Below the pieces are notes generated by a model, which was not told the DNA's origin, did not search any database, and saw only the letters and a program-made list of their open reading frames with translations. The position numbers were made by a program, and so were the translations under genes. Positions 21,889 to 32,576 of a DNA stretch of 64,000 bases are shown here, piece after piece; position 1 is the first letter of the stretch, and every line of letters begins with the position of its first letter. Source of the stretch: Plumapathes pennacea (Eukaryota > Cnidaria > Anthozoa > Antipatharia > Myriopathidae); assembly GCA_964036295.1 (NCBI GenBank), contig OZ038463.1:29623069-29687068 (forward strand), given 5' to 3'.

Positions 21889-24800
21889 GTAAATAAATAA
21901 ATAAATTAAATTAAATAGTAAATATATATATATATATATATAGGATATTATATGGCGGCGCGAAGATATGAAGTTTATTTTCGTGTGGTAAAAACAATAT
22001 TTTACGAACGAGCGTTTCGCGAGTGAGTAAAATATTGTTTTTACCACGAGAAAATATAATCCATATCTTCAAGCCGCCGTGTAATTTTCTTTTTATTATA
22101 TTAGACACGAGTGTTTTACAAGAAATTGCACAAACAACCGTGCAAAAGCGGGAAATGATGCCAACGATATCCTCACTAGTGAGGATATGGAAAATACGCC
22201 ACTCGGGTCCCGGATGTAGTGTTCCGGCCGGAAGTAAAAAACATTGTTTTTTGTTCCTATTTTCCTTATATGGACAAGGCCTGGCTATTAAGGCCAGGTC
22301 ACTAAGAAAAAAACGTGGTCGAGACGTTTTTCAGCGAGTGATAGTTTGTTAGGTTAAGATTTCTGAAATAATAAATACAGTCCAGGACATGTAGTTTCGT
22401 ATGGATTTTACGCACGGTATATTTTCCAGTAAAACACTCGTGTCTATATAATATACATATATACAGAAACAATATAAGTAGATTAATAGAATAACAATAA
22501 TAGATTCTAGCAGAGAGGGGCTAATATGTATTTCTTGTGTTTTTTGACTTTTGAAATTATCGTGGGTGTTTCAATATACGAGTCTTCGTTTTTAAAGATG
22601 TCAAACACCACAACACAACACAACACAACACAACACAACATGAAAAAACACAACATAACATAATACACGTCATTTATTTATGCATGCCGTTTGTGGGGTC
22701 GTGCCGTTAAAATGGTAAATTGATAAAATAAATACCCTAGTCCCAGAGGTTTTATGATAACCTCTGGCACCAGGGTAGGAAAATAATGACCTATTCCGCA
22801 ATCTTAATATAAAGATGAAACAATTAAGAGAATATATAATCGACAAAGCTTAGTGAGGAGTTGGCTTAAGTTAAGTCAAAGTTATGAATACCGCACAATG
22901 AAGACAAATTAATTTGAATACAAACTGGTGCTTATATTTGTTCATTTTTGTATGCTCTGGTTTCTCGTCTTTTTTCAAAGCCTCTTTCTTATCAACATTA
23001 AAAGCAAAATATCGACTCCTTACTGTTATGTTCCACAATCAGATTCCAAGTGGCTTAAGTGACTTTGACTCTTCCTGCCGTTATGGAACGTAAGTTTAAA
23101 TAATAACTTTCGTCAGATGACAATAGCATTGTTTGTTTGTTTCCTTTATCTTTCTTTCTCTTCGGTCTGTCCGTATTAATATTGACAGAGTTGGAGAGTG
23201 AGTTTGTTTGCTTTGCTAAACGCCACAGCCGCTCAAGGATCTAATCCCAACCAGACCATATGTATCCGTGCTTTCAAAACGGAACGTTAAAAACAGATTA
23301 TTTTCCTTTTTCAAACACATCTTCGTGCACGTGACGAGGTTTTCGATTTGTTTTTCCCTGTTCACACGAAAACGAATTAAAAACTCCAAAAGCATCTACA
23401 GTAGACGTGCACACAGTCTCAGCTCGCGATACAGTTATCACGACTGGTGGCGTCTCCGGAAAGATTTTAAGAACAAGACTAGTTTGCCAGTGAGCTCGTT
23501 GGGTGTGGTCGAGACCAGAAGAAACTAAAATGGAAAGTAGGGACAAGAGCGAGACCCCCAAAAGAGACTTTCATTTTCTCACCAGAAAAATATCATACAG
23601 TATAGAGAACTTGACTTTTGACACCTTGCTCAAATGAAACCTATTACTCAGTATAAATTGTCACACTCATACACTTGCTTTTTAAAGGTTGAGCGACTCT
23701 GCATTTTGAGCTGAGGAGTGAAAAGGTTAGCCAGCAAGAAAAAAGTAATGCGTGACTTTTCATGCAAAGTCGATTTTGACAGTTTGACTTTGAACACTTA
23801 TTTTCAGAGGCCACAATACCTAGCCTTCGCTTCAATACTATGTACTTGTTTTTACTGAATGCGTTTCTGCTATGAGGCTTTCGAGTATTCGCGCGTAACA
23901 AATGTAAATTGAAAGCGAGGAGTGTAACACGAGACTTGTTTACAATATTTTTGCGGTTATTGCCATGCACCAAGCGCTCGTGCGTCCTGGTCTAATCGGT
24001 GACCCTCGTCTTTGGCTTTGCCCTGGCTCTGAGGCGTTTTAAATTGATTCTTGAAGTCCTTAGGGAACGTAGTCTGGATATATTCACTCTTCTTCTCATG
24101 TATTATTCTTGAATATTTATTAAACTTGAATCAAATATAAAGTTAATCAAGCAAGATCGACGCTACCACGGTAATGTGATTGTCCGCCATTTTGAATAAG
24201 CTTCTGGTGGAATGGACACAATTGTGCAAGGTCAGCGTTTTTGAAAGGGACTAGGCCTTAAATTTTGGCAAGAATCACATCAAATTTTCTAAATGAATCG
24301 CGCCACGGTAACTAGTATTACGCTAGAACTTGTTGCCAAGTTGCCTAAGATTCAGTCGAAATTCGTATAAACTGATCCTTGTCTTTTGTCCTCAGCTGTC
24401 CTCGCATCATCATTTCGCACTCGCATCCTTATGCGTGGGAGTCAAATTGCAACGGAACTCAGCTCGGATATAAAATATATCCCGATTGCCATGCAGGTAT
24501 CTGAACTTATTAGATTGGTCATAATATTTATAGAAGGGAAAGAAACAAAAATAGAATGCAAGAGATAATTGCGCCGTGGTCACATCTGCGCCAGAAGCGC
24601 GCTTCGTACGTTTACTTGACCCTACCATAATTGATTGCCTAACACATGTTTGCTTGCACGTTACTACAACATCTCAGTGAACATTCAAGCTTCACTCATA
24701 TATTGCTTACTTAGACTACGTTTACTAGAGCAAATGTATCCGGATGCATAAAGGTTTTCGGATTTATCACTTTCAGGGTATTCGGTAGCCTGATTATCAG

Positions 24801-26199
24801 ACGGTCGGAGATCGTTCGGGAAGAGGAAGAGCAGCTAACAATCTCCGAACGTCTGATAATCAGGCTAAGTATTTGGATTCGTACGCGTGTACACTGCAGG
24901 TGTATTCGGATTCTATTTGTTTACACGAAACGATGATTTCGGGACATATGCCCAGTGTGCACGCTTACTGAGCGCTGACCGTGCAAATAATCGGATTCGT
25001 CGAGAAACCCCGTTTACACACAAAAATGTTTTGGATTTGTTATGTTTCCACTTTGAATTCCGGATTTGAAAGTTTCCAGATTCATGATGAAACCGGGACG
25101 TTTTGATTACGGATTCATGTTTTGTGTGTAAACTGCAAAACGAATCCGGGACCAAAACCTTCCGGATTCATCACAAATCCGGATACATTTGCTCTAGTGT
25201 AAACGTAGTCTTAGAGGGACAGGTTTTTTCCATTGTTTAGTTCATTTGTTGTTTGTTTGTTCACCCGCTAGTGTTTGATGGCCACGACAATCTAGAGTGC
25301 GGTGCATCTGGATGGCGTTCCTCTCAGTATCGTAAGTTTGATCACATTGGTGATATTAAAGCCTCAGTCCTTTACTTTCCTTCAGGTGACAAGGGAGTTT
25401 AAATAGTTTAAGAAACCTTGGACGGCGACAGCAACGCGAGGAACCAAAATGAAGTGTATCCCTGATTCGTGTGTCTTTTGTAACTTTGCGTACTCTTAGG
25501 TTGCTCAAATTGTTCCAGTTTGCCGAGTTTCCATTGCTTTCATCGTCTCTTACTAAGAAGAACGACTGTCGTAATTTCTTGAAATGTCTTCCACATTCTG
25601 ACAAAAACCTAAAAAAGAAGCATTTGAAGTCATACGTACGCGAGAGCACGACGACCCCGAGATCCTGTCAATTTCAGATATTCACGTGCTCCTTTTGTTT
25701 TCTTAGATTGTTTTTATAGTTTTACCGACGTTGTCGTCGTCCTCTTTTGTCCTGCTGTATCTTAAAGTCCCTACTAGCTTGTTACTACGGCTCCTTATTA
25801 TTAGTCTCATGTGTATTGCTGGAACATTGTTAAATGTACTTATTTGCCGTATTCGCGCTTGATGTTCGTTTTTGCTATTTGTGGCCTTTGCTCACGTTTC
25901 TTTGGAAGACGAGGGGTTACTATCTTTGTCTCCTTGTTTTTTCATTACTTCAGTTTTCATTTGTGTCGTTTATATAACACAACAAATTGTGATCAGTCCA
26001 AAAGGGACAATCATCACGCAAAATGGCTCCCATGATTGGGCTCTGCGGTGCGTAGAGGCTGGTGTCAAAGCAAAGCAATGAAATAGTGGAGTGAGATATA
26101 TATTTTTTTAATTTGACAGCTGGCAAACGCATCCTGTATGGATATTGTGGCAGCAAGGGTCTGTATCCAAACCGTCAGGGACTTTTGTTCATAAAATGA
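18902..26199 (+). CDS. Gene B: PAN-domain + fibrinogen-related protein, 308 aa if alternative acceptors are used
   Basis: Exons are 18902-19210, 19668-19782, 20840-21004, 21493-21542, 23043-23089, 24396-24496, 25272-25331 and 26120-26199, phase-matched exactly as in gene A. The ATG follows an acceptor 'ctcttttag'. The signal peptide is MKLLEFLQFLAFLIKA, and the PAN-like region has all six cysteines (C23, 50, 54, 60, 72, 95). The fibrinogen-like part has YCDMDKYG, GGWTLIVS, GTFRV, CPRIIIS, VFDGHDNLECG and GLLFIK. Oddities: the acceptors of exons 2 and 3 have lost their AG relative to B' (cacag to cacaa; tcag to tctg). In both, an AG 3 nt downstream keeps frame at the cost of one Lys and one Gly. 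The exon-2 donor region is triplicated. Function is as proposed for A; B may be active or starting to decay. Confidence 0.65.
19755..19915 (+). repeat. Tandem triplication of the exon-2 splice-donor region of gene B
   Basis: A unit of about 65 bp reading 'gtgtactgtgacatggataa' + 'atatggtaagctttaca' + 'ctgacactaaacaactacag' occurs three times. Each copy brings a full 'atg|gtaagc' donor, and copies 2 and 3 also have an acceptor-like 'caactacag'. A has one copy, B' has two (63260-63380). The extra units would form a 25-nt exon that introduces a stop if included. Confidence 0.8.
21855..21942. repeat. Microsatellites (AAT)n and (AT)n in intron 4 of gene B
   Basis: (AAT)n at about 21855-21890 is followed by AT-rich sequence and (AT)n at about 21919-21941. 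The B' equivalent has a far longer (AT)n (61161-61262). Reading frames across this tract are low-complexity artefacts. Confidence 0.9.
21945..22452. mobile_element. Foldback-ended element in intron 4 of gene B
   Basis: It starts 'ggatattatatggcggcgcg', has a hairpin at about 21960-22080 centred on 'gagcgtttcgcgagtgag', and ends 'cagtaaaacactcgtgtcta'. These are the same ends as the composite at 15960-18000. It is missing from the equivalent place in B' (about 61120-61160), which instead has the expanded (AT)n. Confidence 0.65.
22612..22665 (+). repeat. (ACACA)n pentanucleotide-like tract
   Basis: About eight 'caaca' units. The B' counterpart near 60988-61015 is shorter, a length difference typical of simple repeats. 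Confidence 0.8.
23520..23990 (-). repeat. Dispersed repeat shared with 52490-52990 and 59650-60130
   Basis: The stretch containing 'tcaccagaaaaatatcatac', 'gtcaaactgtcaaaatcgac' (reverse complement) and 'gaaacgcattcagtaaaaac' (reverse complement) is in intron 5 of B and B', with a third, more diverged copy at 52490-52990 outside any gene copy. No coding signal. Confidence 0.6.
24713..25211. mobile_element. MITE with long inverted ends ('AGACTACGTTTAC'), intron 6 of B
   Basis: Left end 'agactacgtttactagagca' and right end 'gctctagtgtaaacgtagtct' are inverted and both continue through 'aaatgtatccggat'. The flanking TTA is duplicated, and A/A' lack the element, having 'cttacttaacaggg' in its place. 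A 3-bp TTA duplication points to the PIF/Harbinger group (inference). A second foldback is nested at 24785-24868 ('gcctgattatcagacggtcg' and its complement). B' copy: 58393-58893. Confidence 0.75.
25391..25772. mobile_element. MITE ('AGGGASTTTAAGA' ends), intron 7 of B
   Basis: It begins 'agggagtttaa' and ends 'cttaaagtccct', inverted complements with one mismatch. It is shared with B' (57833-58214) and absent from A and A'. A diverged third copy lies inside the DIRS-type element at 48798-49163. Internal matches such as 'gacggcgacagcaacgcgag' confirm one family. Confidence 0.75.
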
Positions 26200-26567
26200 G
26201 ATAGTGACTGTTCGCACGTACTGTGAAAAGCGCTGGCCAAACGAACTTGCAAGTTGATCTAGATCAATCCAGGTTTGCAAAATCAGAGTTTGCGTAGGAC
26301 TTGGGATAGCGGACTAGCCTGGAGTCAGCCCGCAAGTTTGGTGCAAGCCTGAGAAAATCATTTGGCTCGACTTGGGTTGGGTGGCCTTAACGGTGAAAAG
26401 CGTTCGTTGAGTTGGGTGCAAATCTGAGTTCAACCAAAGCCAAGCAACCCACGTCGAGGGCCGAATTGGAAAGCCAAACGATACCCATAAAGTTATACGC
26501 AAGCCAAAACTTGGCTGGACCTTGGTCGATTTATTAGTCCATTGGACCAGGACTTAAACAGCGAAAA

Positions 26568-26573
26568 AATAAA
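26568..26573 (+). terminator. Candidate poly(A) signal AATAAA of gene B
   Basis: AATAAA lies about 370 nt after the stop codon of B. B' has AAGTAAA at the matching place. Use is not demonstrated. Confidence 0.3.
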
Positions 26574-26784
26574 GTAAAAAAGAGGACAGGATCAACAACA
26601 TTAACAAAAACAACAAATCACTCAAACATGAGCACTTGTAAATAAACGGTTAAGTATAATTAATCTGTGGTACCCTAACTTGGGTACACCAGCAAATCCA
26701 GCATATAATTACATAACAACCGCGTGGTAATTACACAAGCACCACGTGCACAGGAAGGGATGGTGCTGCTTTAAATTTATCAAA

Positions 26785-26912
26785 CAAGGTCTGTTTCAAA
26801 CGTCGAACTTCACATGTGCGTCGAATACAATGTAAATTAGCTGAAACAATAACTTTTGCTCACTCGGCATGTCAGCGACGCATGTGCAGTTCGACGTTTG
26901 AAACTCAGTCTT
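26785..26912. mobile_element. Foldback MITE, 'GTTTCAAACGTCG' family
   Basis: 'gtctgtttcaaacgtcgaac' at the left is answered by 'gttcgacgtttgaaactcag' at the right, with further pairing inside ('cacatgtgcgtcg', 'cgacgcatgtgc'). B' copy: about 56715-56830. A long reading frame starting at 26816 crosses this element and is not considered a gene. Confidence 0.75.
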
Positions 26913-28490
26913 TTCTTACGTGGGCGAGAGCCAAAGTTTTTCTCGCTTTTAAAACCGGTTTAAATCCTCATCGTCAGAGTGTTTTGACTGCTGAAGTATC
27001 ATGTCATTTTTTTGGTGTCACATTTGCTTTGCTTTTGACTGCAAGTTCGACAGGATTCCTGGTCAATCCACTGGAGCAAGTTAAAGTAAAACACGATTGC
27101 TATGCTTTCTATGCTTGCTCACGCAGCAAGCAAATGGCAATGGCGTTTCTACACACTGACAACATTATTTTAGCTTCTGGTTTGGTTAAAAGTGTTTTTT
27201 TTCCCGCCTTTGTGATTGACGCCGTCAACTACTTTAGATTTGGTTTTTGACCCAGCTATCTAAAAAGCGCTCTGTCTGGCTTGCATATAAAATGTGATTT
27301 GGTTCAATTTTTGTAGGCGTTCAAACACTAGAAACTTGAACTTGTGGTGTACATATAAATTATCTATCAGCTGATATAAGAAATGCAACAAAGAAACTTG
27401 CAACGATTAACAAATTTTCGTCAGATATTTTGCTAGTCTGTCCTCTTATTGATGATGAAACGTGCCATAACATTGTCAAAAAGCTGTGGATTCACGAGGT
27501 GCTTCGCTGAATTTTACAAACTAAAGCGGCGAAGCGGGAAAAACACCATCCCCGTTCCCAGGCTCTGGGAACGGGGATGGGGAAACACCCAAGAATGCTG
27601 GATATTGTTTAGTCGAGTGACCGAATGGTTGTTTACCATTTACCCAGTTCTTCGTCTTTGACACTGCATATTCGTCATTGCTCAATTTTTTGTGTCTGTA
27701 AGCGTAATCTTGCTGTGTAATTAAAGCCATTTATTTAGTCGCCAGTTCTGTTCGTGCAGAGAAAAGCGAGAGGTCTGTAGTTTGCTTTCTTCAGTCGGTA
27801 TCAAAACATTTCGGGGGTCTCCTTATAGTGCGCCCCCACGTTTAAGCCGAGGTTGTATCATTGAAGCCAGATTAAATTAAATACTAAAAAGCCAAATGAG
27901 CTACAGTGTGTAAATGTGCATTATTTAACTATTTATACGTGCCTGCCTCTCAATTTTAATGATGTGTGTGACTTGGAAGATACTATATTAACCCTTTCAC
28001 TCCCAGAGTGATCAACTTCGATTTTCTCCCTTAGTCTCTCACCAGAGATATATCATACAGTGTGGAGAATTTGGCATTTGATAAATTGTTCAAATGAAAG
28101 CTGATTTGACAATCAGTTCTTACTGTATTACTCATACAGTTTCTTCTTAAAAGTTTAGGAGATACTGTAGTTTGATATTGGCAGTGAAAGGCTTCAACAG
28201 ATGATGAAAATAAAGATGAAACTATGTCAGGATTTTGTAGTGAGTTTCAGTTTGTGAGGTCCCTGCAACGCCTGTTTACTTCAGGCATTTTTATGGCATT
28301 TCGCCGTCATACTTTATGGCCAGTTCCTTGGTTTCCTGAAAATTCAATACGAAATCATGACGTGTGATGAGGGGCCCCATTAGGGGTCTTAAATCCCGCC
28401 ATCCCGACCCAATTTTTTCCTCAATCCCGTGATCCCGGTGATATTTTTTGGCCCATCCCAATCCCGATGGAGAGTTGAATTTTTCTCACC

Positions 28491-28697
28491 TTACAAGCGC
28501 CTCTTCGGTTGGCCTCGGTTGCAAATCTTGACCCTTCTTGCTTCTTTTCGTAATTTTGTCTTTTCTGAAGACAAGTTGCCGCTGTTATACTGTTTGACCT
28601 GTTTCACGGTTACGTCTTGCTTTCGCTTGATTCTTTTGTTTCCGGAGGCGAGCTTCGTCATAATTCGGTTATTTACAATCCATGTGGACTTGTGCAC
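28491..28697 (-). CDS. Lysine/arginine-rich exon of unknown function
   Basis: The minus-strand frame reads MTKLASGNKRIKRKQ, then VKQVKQYNSGNLSSEKTK, then KEARRVKICNRGQPKRRL. It is strongly basic and NLS-like. In B' (54965-55140) the frame is kept and runs into a donor 'caag|gtaaga', whereas B has a TAA just before its 'gtgag'. B' also lacks the ATG ('atcacgaag' for 'atgacgaag'). It may be an internal exon of the gene that includes 28836-29015, or part of a mobile element. I do not recognise the family. Confidence 0.3.
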   Translation of the reverse strand: MHKSTWIVNNRIMTKLASGNKRIKRKQDVTVKQVKQYNSGNLSSEKTKLRKEARRVKICNRGQPKRRL

Positions 28698-28835
28698 TTT
28701 GTTTGGAGGTTGTCTCCACAGGTGGTAAAGTCACAACGCAGAAGAACCTAACCCCCGGCCCGGACTTTGTTCTCTGGTCCCGACAATAATGTCAATAATG
28801 GACACGCGCGCGGCACATTTAAATTTGACACTTAC

Positions 28836-29015
28836 GCTGCAGTATATCTGCACCGGTCCTCACGGAAGGCAATTCTAGCGAAAGTTGCCCATCAGCTTTG
28901 ATAGCAAAACACTGAGCTCCCTTGCTTGTGTCAGTCTTGTCAAGCCTTGCAAGTTTGAAGTCAATGTTACTTCCGAGGCCGATCTTTTGGGCAACATCAC
29001 ACCCCTCCAAATTGG
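28836..29015 (-). CDS. Internal exon of an unidentified minus-strand gene
   Basis: On the minus strand an acceptor ('ccttcattag') is followed by 180 nt open in one frame: NLEGCDVAQKIGLGSNIDFK, then LARLDKTDTSKGAQCFAIK, then LSLELPSVRTGADILQ. It ends at a clean donor 'cagc|gtaagt'. Phase 1 at both ends fits an internal exon. The B' counterpart (54382-54563) preserves most residues with mostly conservative changes, suggesting past selection, but has a 2-nt insertion. It lies tail-to-tail with gene B. I do not recognise the family, and other exons could not be joined with confidence. Confidence 0.5.
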
Positions 29016-29269
29016 CTAATGAAGGAAGAATACAATATTTATATTCCTTGTCATCGCTATTCTGAGGGCCGGTTGTTCGAAAAGAGGTTAAACTAACCTG
29101 GGGTTAGGCGCTACCCGGGGATTAAATTTTTTAACCGCAGGTTTACTAACCCAAGGTTGTAAAAGCGTTGTTCAAAGCAAGGTTAGCGGTTAGCGCGGGT
29201 TTGCATCCTATAATATTTGTTTTTGTGAACACCATGTACTGCACTGACTTCCGCTGTAGTGAAAACACA

Positions 29270-31245
29270 AACAAGGCGAGAAAACGATTTTTTTCTGAAT
29301 CCGAAAATGCCATACTGACCGAAAAAGTCAGAAGCATATCGCTGTCTCGCACAGCGAACTAACCAACAGTGTCGCGAATAAGATAAAGAGCGAAAGTGGC
29401 AGGAAATAATCGCAGTCGGAGTGGAAAGCCGGACGAGATTTAAGGTGGCTCGAAATAGTTTTTTGACGCGCGAAACACTGAGTAAGTCGAAATTTCATCA
29501 TCTTGGCCCACTCGTCTTCCACATCAAGAATCTGACTCCGAAAGACACATCGATCACACAAGGGACATGTGCAACCGGCAAATAGCTGGCAAACACAAGA
29601 AACCTTTTCCACCTTCGAGAAATATAGGTTATTTACCGGGCAGGAGGTCCGTAATAGAGGAAAATTGTGCCCGAATAGTTGTTCCCTCGGTCCGTATCAA
29701 TTTCGATAGCACAGTTTTACCCTATACGGCTGACCAAGCCCGGTAAAAAACATTTATTTTTTTTCCTTCAATTTCTTGACTTATAGTGTTGACAGTAGTG
29801 ACAAGAAACGAGTCAAGAGCACAATAACACAGCTGAACGTGAACTCGATTACATAAACTTCACTTTGCGACTGTAATTCGGTAGGAAACCATATTAAATG
29901 ATGAAACGATAAAAAATAGTAAACACTGGATAAGAAAAATCAGGCATACCTGAACGTCCACTGATAAATATTTTGTATTTTTCCCGCTGTCATATTGCTT
30001 TCATCGTGCACAGGCGTACTTCAGTCCAAAGTCTCACAAATGACTCACCGTAAACATTACACTCTTTCATGGTGAATCCGGCTGGTAGTGTTTCTCAGGC
30101 CAGACATGTAGTACTTCCATTGTAAAACAATTAATTCGGGAGCAATACTTTTCCATACAACTTTTAGGTTTCCTCATCACGATGCGATTTGAATTCTAGC
30201 TAATTCTCGAGTTTGTCCTCAATGTCGTCCGTAAATTCAGTTGGACGTCCAAGATTTCTTTCAGTGCAATATTTCCCATCGCATACAGGTTCTGGTTAGA
30301 TTATTCACTGTTCAACGACTGAAAAACGGAGGAAAAACTCAAAGCCGCTGGAGCGGCTCGCTGTGACAATTCATGAATGAAATTGGCGGCTTTGTACAAA
30401 CTCGCCTTGCATCAAATTTTGACAGCTGATTGCTGACAGCTTTTTGACTTCCGTTTCCGCTTTGATACAGTTTTCCAAAGCGTTTAGCTAAGAAAAACTA
30501 GCTAATCGTACAAAACCTCAGACTGAATCAGGCGCGTTTTTGGCGTAAGATACAGACACCGGAAAAAGAACTGCCCGCTCAGGAGAAATGCACACGCAGG
30601 CATCGTGCACATGCGCAAATGCTGATCTTGTACACCCGAAATTTTTGCGGTTTTCTTTCGTGTTTTTGCAAATAAATCCGCTCCGATTAGGTGAATTGTC
30701 TCTATTTTTTCCTCATTCATTTAACTTAAGCCGAGAAAAGCCGACGTCTTTTTTAAAGAAATTCTGTCAACAGAAAACCAAATAAGAAAAAAAATGGATT
30801 TCCTGCAAAACGTGTTGACAGAGTTTTACCATATGTATGTATTTTGTCGCTTTCCGTACACAAAACAATTTTGCAAAATTTCAAAAACATTCACCGAAGG
30901 AATATGAATATAACTAACTTTTTCCAGCTTTTATATCACTCACAACAGGTGACGTTGTGTCGCCATGGTAACCGATATCTGCTCAAAATTTATGAGAACA
31001 CACTCTTCATAAGAACTCAATGCCATAGACATAAAACCCTTTTGAGAAAGTAAACGCCGATTAAACTAAACAGCAGGTCATTTCCTGGTCTATAAACTGC
31101 CAGAAACTATTACGAGCCACCTTAAAGAGGTTCGGGAAAAGTGGAAAAATCTTCATTCGGCGGCTGGGAAGGAGTTTTCCGGCTATCGGAAAGAGTGCCC
31201 GGGGTTTACGAAACGAATGACTCCCAGTACGGTCCCCGAGGAAAC
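29270..31245 (+). pseudogene. Myb/SANT-like DNA-binding domain relic split by a transposon
   Basis: The left part (about 29270-29443) reads RFFSESENAILTEKVRS, then after a frame change QRTNQQCRE, a stop, and KWQEIIAVGVESRTRF. The right part (31122-31245) continues KEVREKWKNLHSAAGKEFSG. Together this is the trihelix/Myb-SANT-like domain found in NAIF1-type proteins and as the accessory protein of Harbinger transposons. It is broken by one frameshift, one in-frame TAA and a 1.68-kb insertion. Only the first part is shared with B' (54015 is the edge of homology). Confidence 0.65.
29444..31121. mobile_element. Non-autonomous TTAA-target DNA transposon
   Basis: Terminal inverted repeats 'ggtggctcgaaatagttt' and 'aaactattacgagccacc' have one mismatch. 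TTAA is duplicated on both sides (29440-29443, 31122-31125). Removing the element and one TTAA restores the reading RTRFKEVREKW across the join, which fixes the boundaries. TTAA targets fit piggyBac or Kolobok; termini starting GG favour Kolobok (inference). No transposase was found inside; one minus-strand frame at 29328-29612 crosses the left end and is not called. Confidence 0.8.
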
Positions 31246-31439
31246 TCGGTCAATAAGAAATTTATCACATAACTTTGGAGCGACTTTGTGATCGAGAAAG
31301 ACCGGCCGTGTATGTTTGTATACTGCGCAAACCATACGAAGGAGAAGACGGCAGAAACTAAATTGCTGAAGTATCATGCGAGGTGCTCGACCCTCACAAA
31401 AGAGTGTTCTGAATCATTCAAGGTGGCGGTATGCTAACT

Positions 31440-32576
31440 AAGTCAACTAAATGTTCTCGCCTTTTATTTAGATAAGAAAACATAACATTAAAAGGAAACC
31501 ATTCAAAATCTGAGAAACCAATATTGAACCAATCAAGTCAATCGCTGAACGAAGACCTCGCACTGTTGACAGGGGCTGTCAAAGACGTCAAACAAACACC
31601 GTGTTTGTCGTTTTGGAACTGAAAGAATTCTGCGCTCTAGCATGTTAATTTGACTTGGAAAAAAACTACGTTCACTTGGGAAAGTTGCAGTTCAAGCGCA
31701 AAAAATTTGTGGTCTCCGAACTTGTGCAGAAGTGATCACTCGGTCTCAAGAAGGTTAGCTTGCTCTTCGTCGACTTTGTGTAAAACACTAAGATACATGC
31801 TGAACCCAAGTATATGTAATAAAATAACAGAGATTCACCTGACTCTTTCCTTTACCGCTTTCAAAGATTTAAGGCTGTGCGGTAGTTCAGCCCGAAACTT
31901 CTTCTTCCGGAGAAAGGAACTCCCCACATCTTTCCTTTCTCATAAAACAATGCCACGCAAGTAACTATATCGTTCACCTCGACCATGGTATCTTGAATAG
32001 ACTGAATACCAGACGACATTTCCGCACGGCTGTCCACGCTGAGACCGCTGGCCTGGTAATTTCCGTTGACAGGTAAGTCACAGACGTCACAGACATCCTG
32101 GGATTAGAGTCATTAGAGTCTAGACGGTCTAGACTTATTAGAGTGCGGGCTCATTTCTCTCATTTCCTCTGGTGCGGCTGGATTTTGAACCTACGGACAT
32201 CCCGAATCTCGAAGTTTTAAAGTGAAATTCCCGGATCTCGTTGCCAAAAATCGGCCAATCCCGCGTCCCGTTGATAGTTCCAATCCCGCATTCCGCATCC
32301 CGTTCTCATTTTGTCTTACTTTCCAGAATCCCGGCCCTTAAAAAAGCCAAATCCCGTATCCCGAAAAACCTATTGGGGCTCTTCTGTGATGTGATGGCGT
32401 CACGATGGATTGAGTGTGGCTAACGAAGTCAATTACGTCATTGCATATCACGTGATAATCTGAACCAATCACCGTGTGCTGATTCTCGACCGACAAAAAA
32501 AAAAGAAAGAAACGAAAAATAAAAATTTGCGTTTTTAAGCTCGCGTTTGGCGTTGGGCCCCAGGTCCCCGCGAGCA
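31440..32576. other. Spacer without recognised gene
   Basis: No exon is supported. The stretch 32170-32370 is rich in short 'atcccg' motifs resembling 28385-28470, a low-complexity repeat. The stretch 32385-32475 resembles 46200-46265 ('cacgtgatatgcgatgacgt' in one orientation), another dispersed repeat. Confidence 0.5.

Noticed and set aside
21748..22047. 99-codon minus-strand frame rich in Y and I
   Set aside because: Produced by (AAT)n and (AT)n microsatellites.
25356..25649. 97-codon minus frame, also at 57955-58248
   Set aside because: Lies inside the 'AGGGASTTTAAGA' MITE, which has another copy in a DIRS element.
26816..27250. 144-codon plus-strand reading frame
   Set aside because: It runs through a foldback MITE, has no recognisable domain or splice context, and its B' counterpart is shortened and frame-altered, so the DNA rather than a protein is what is shared.
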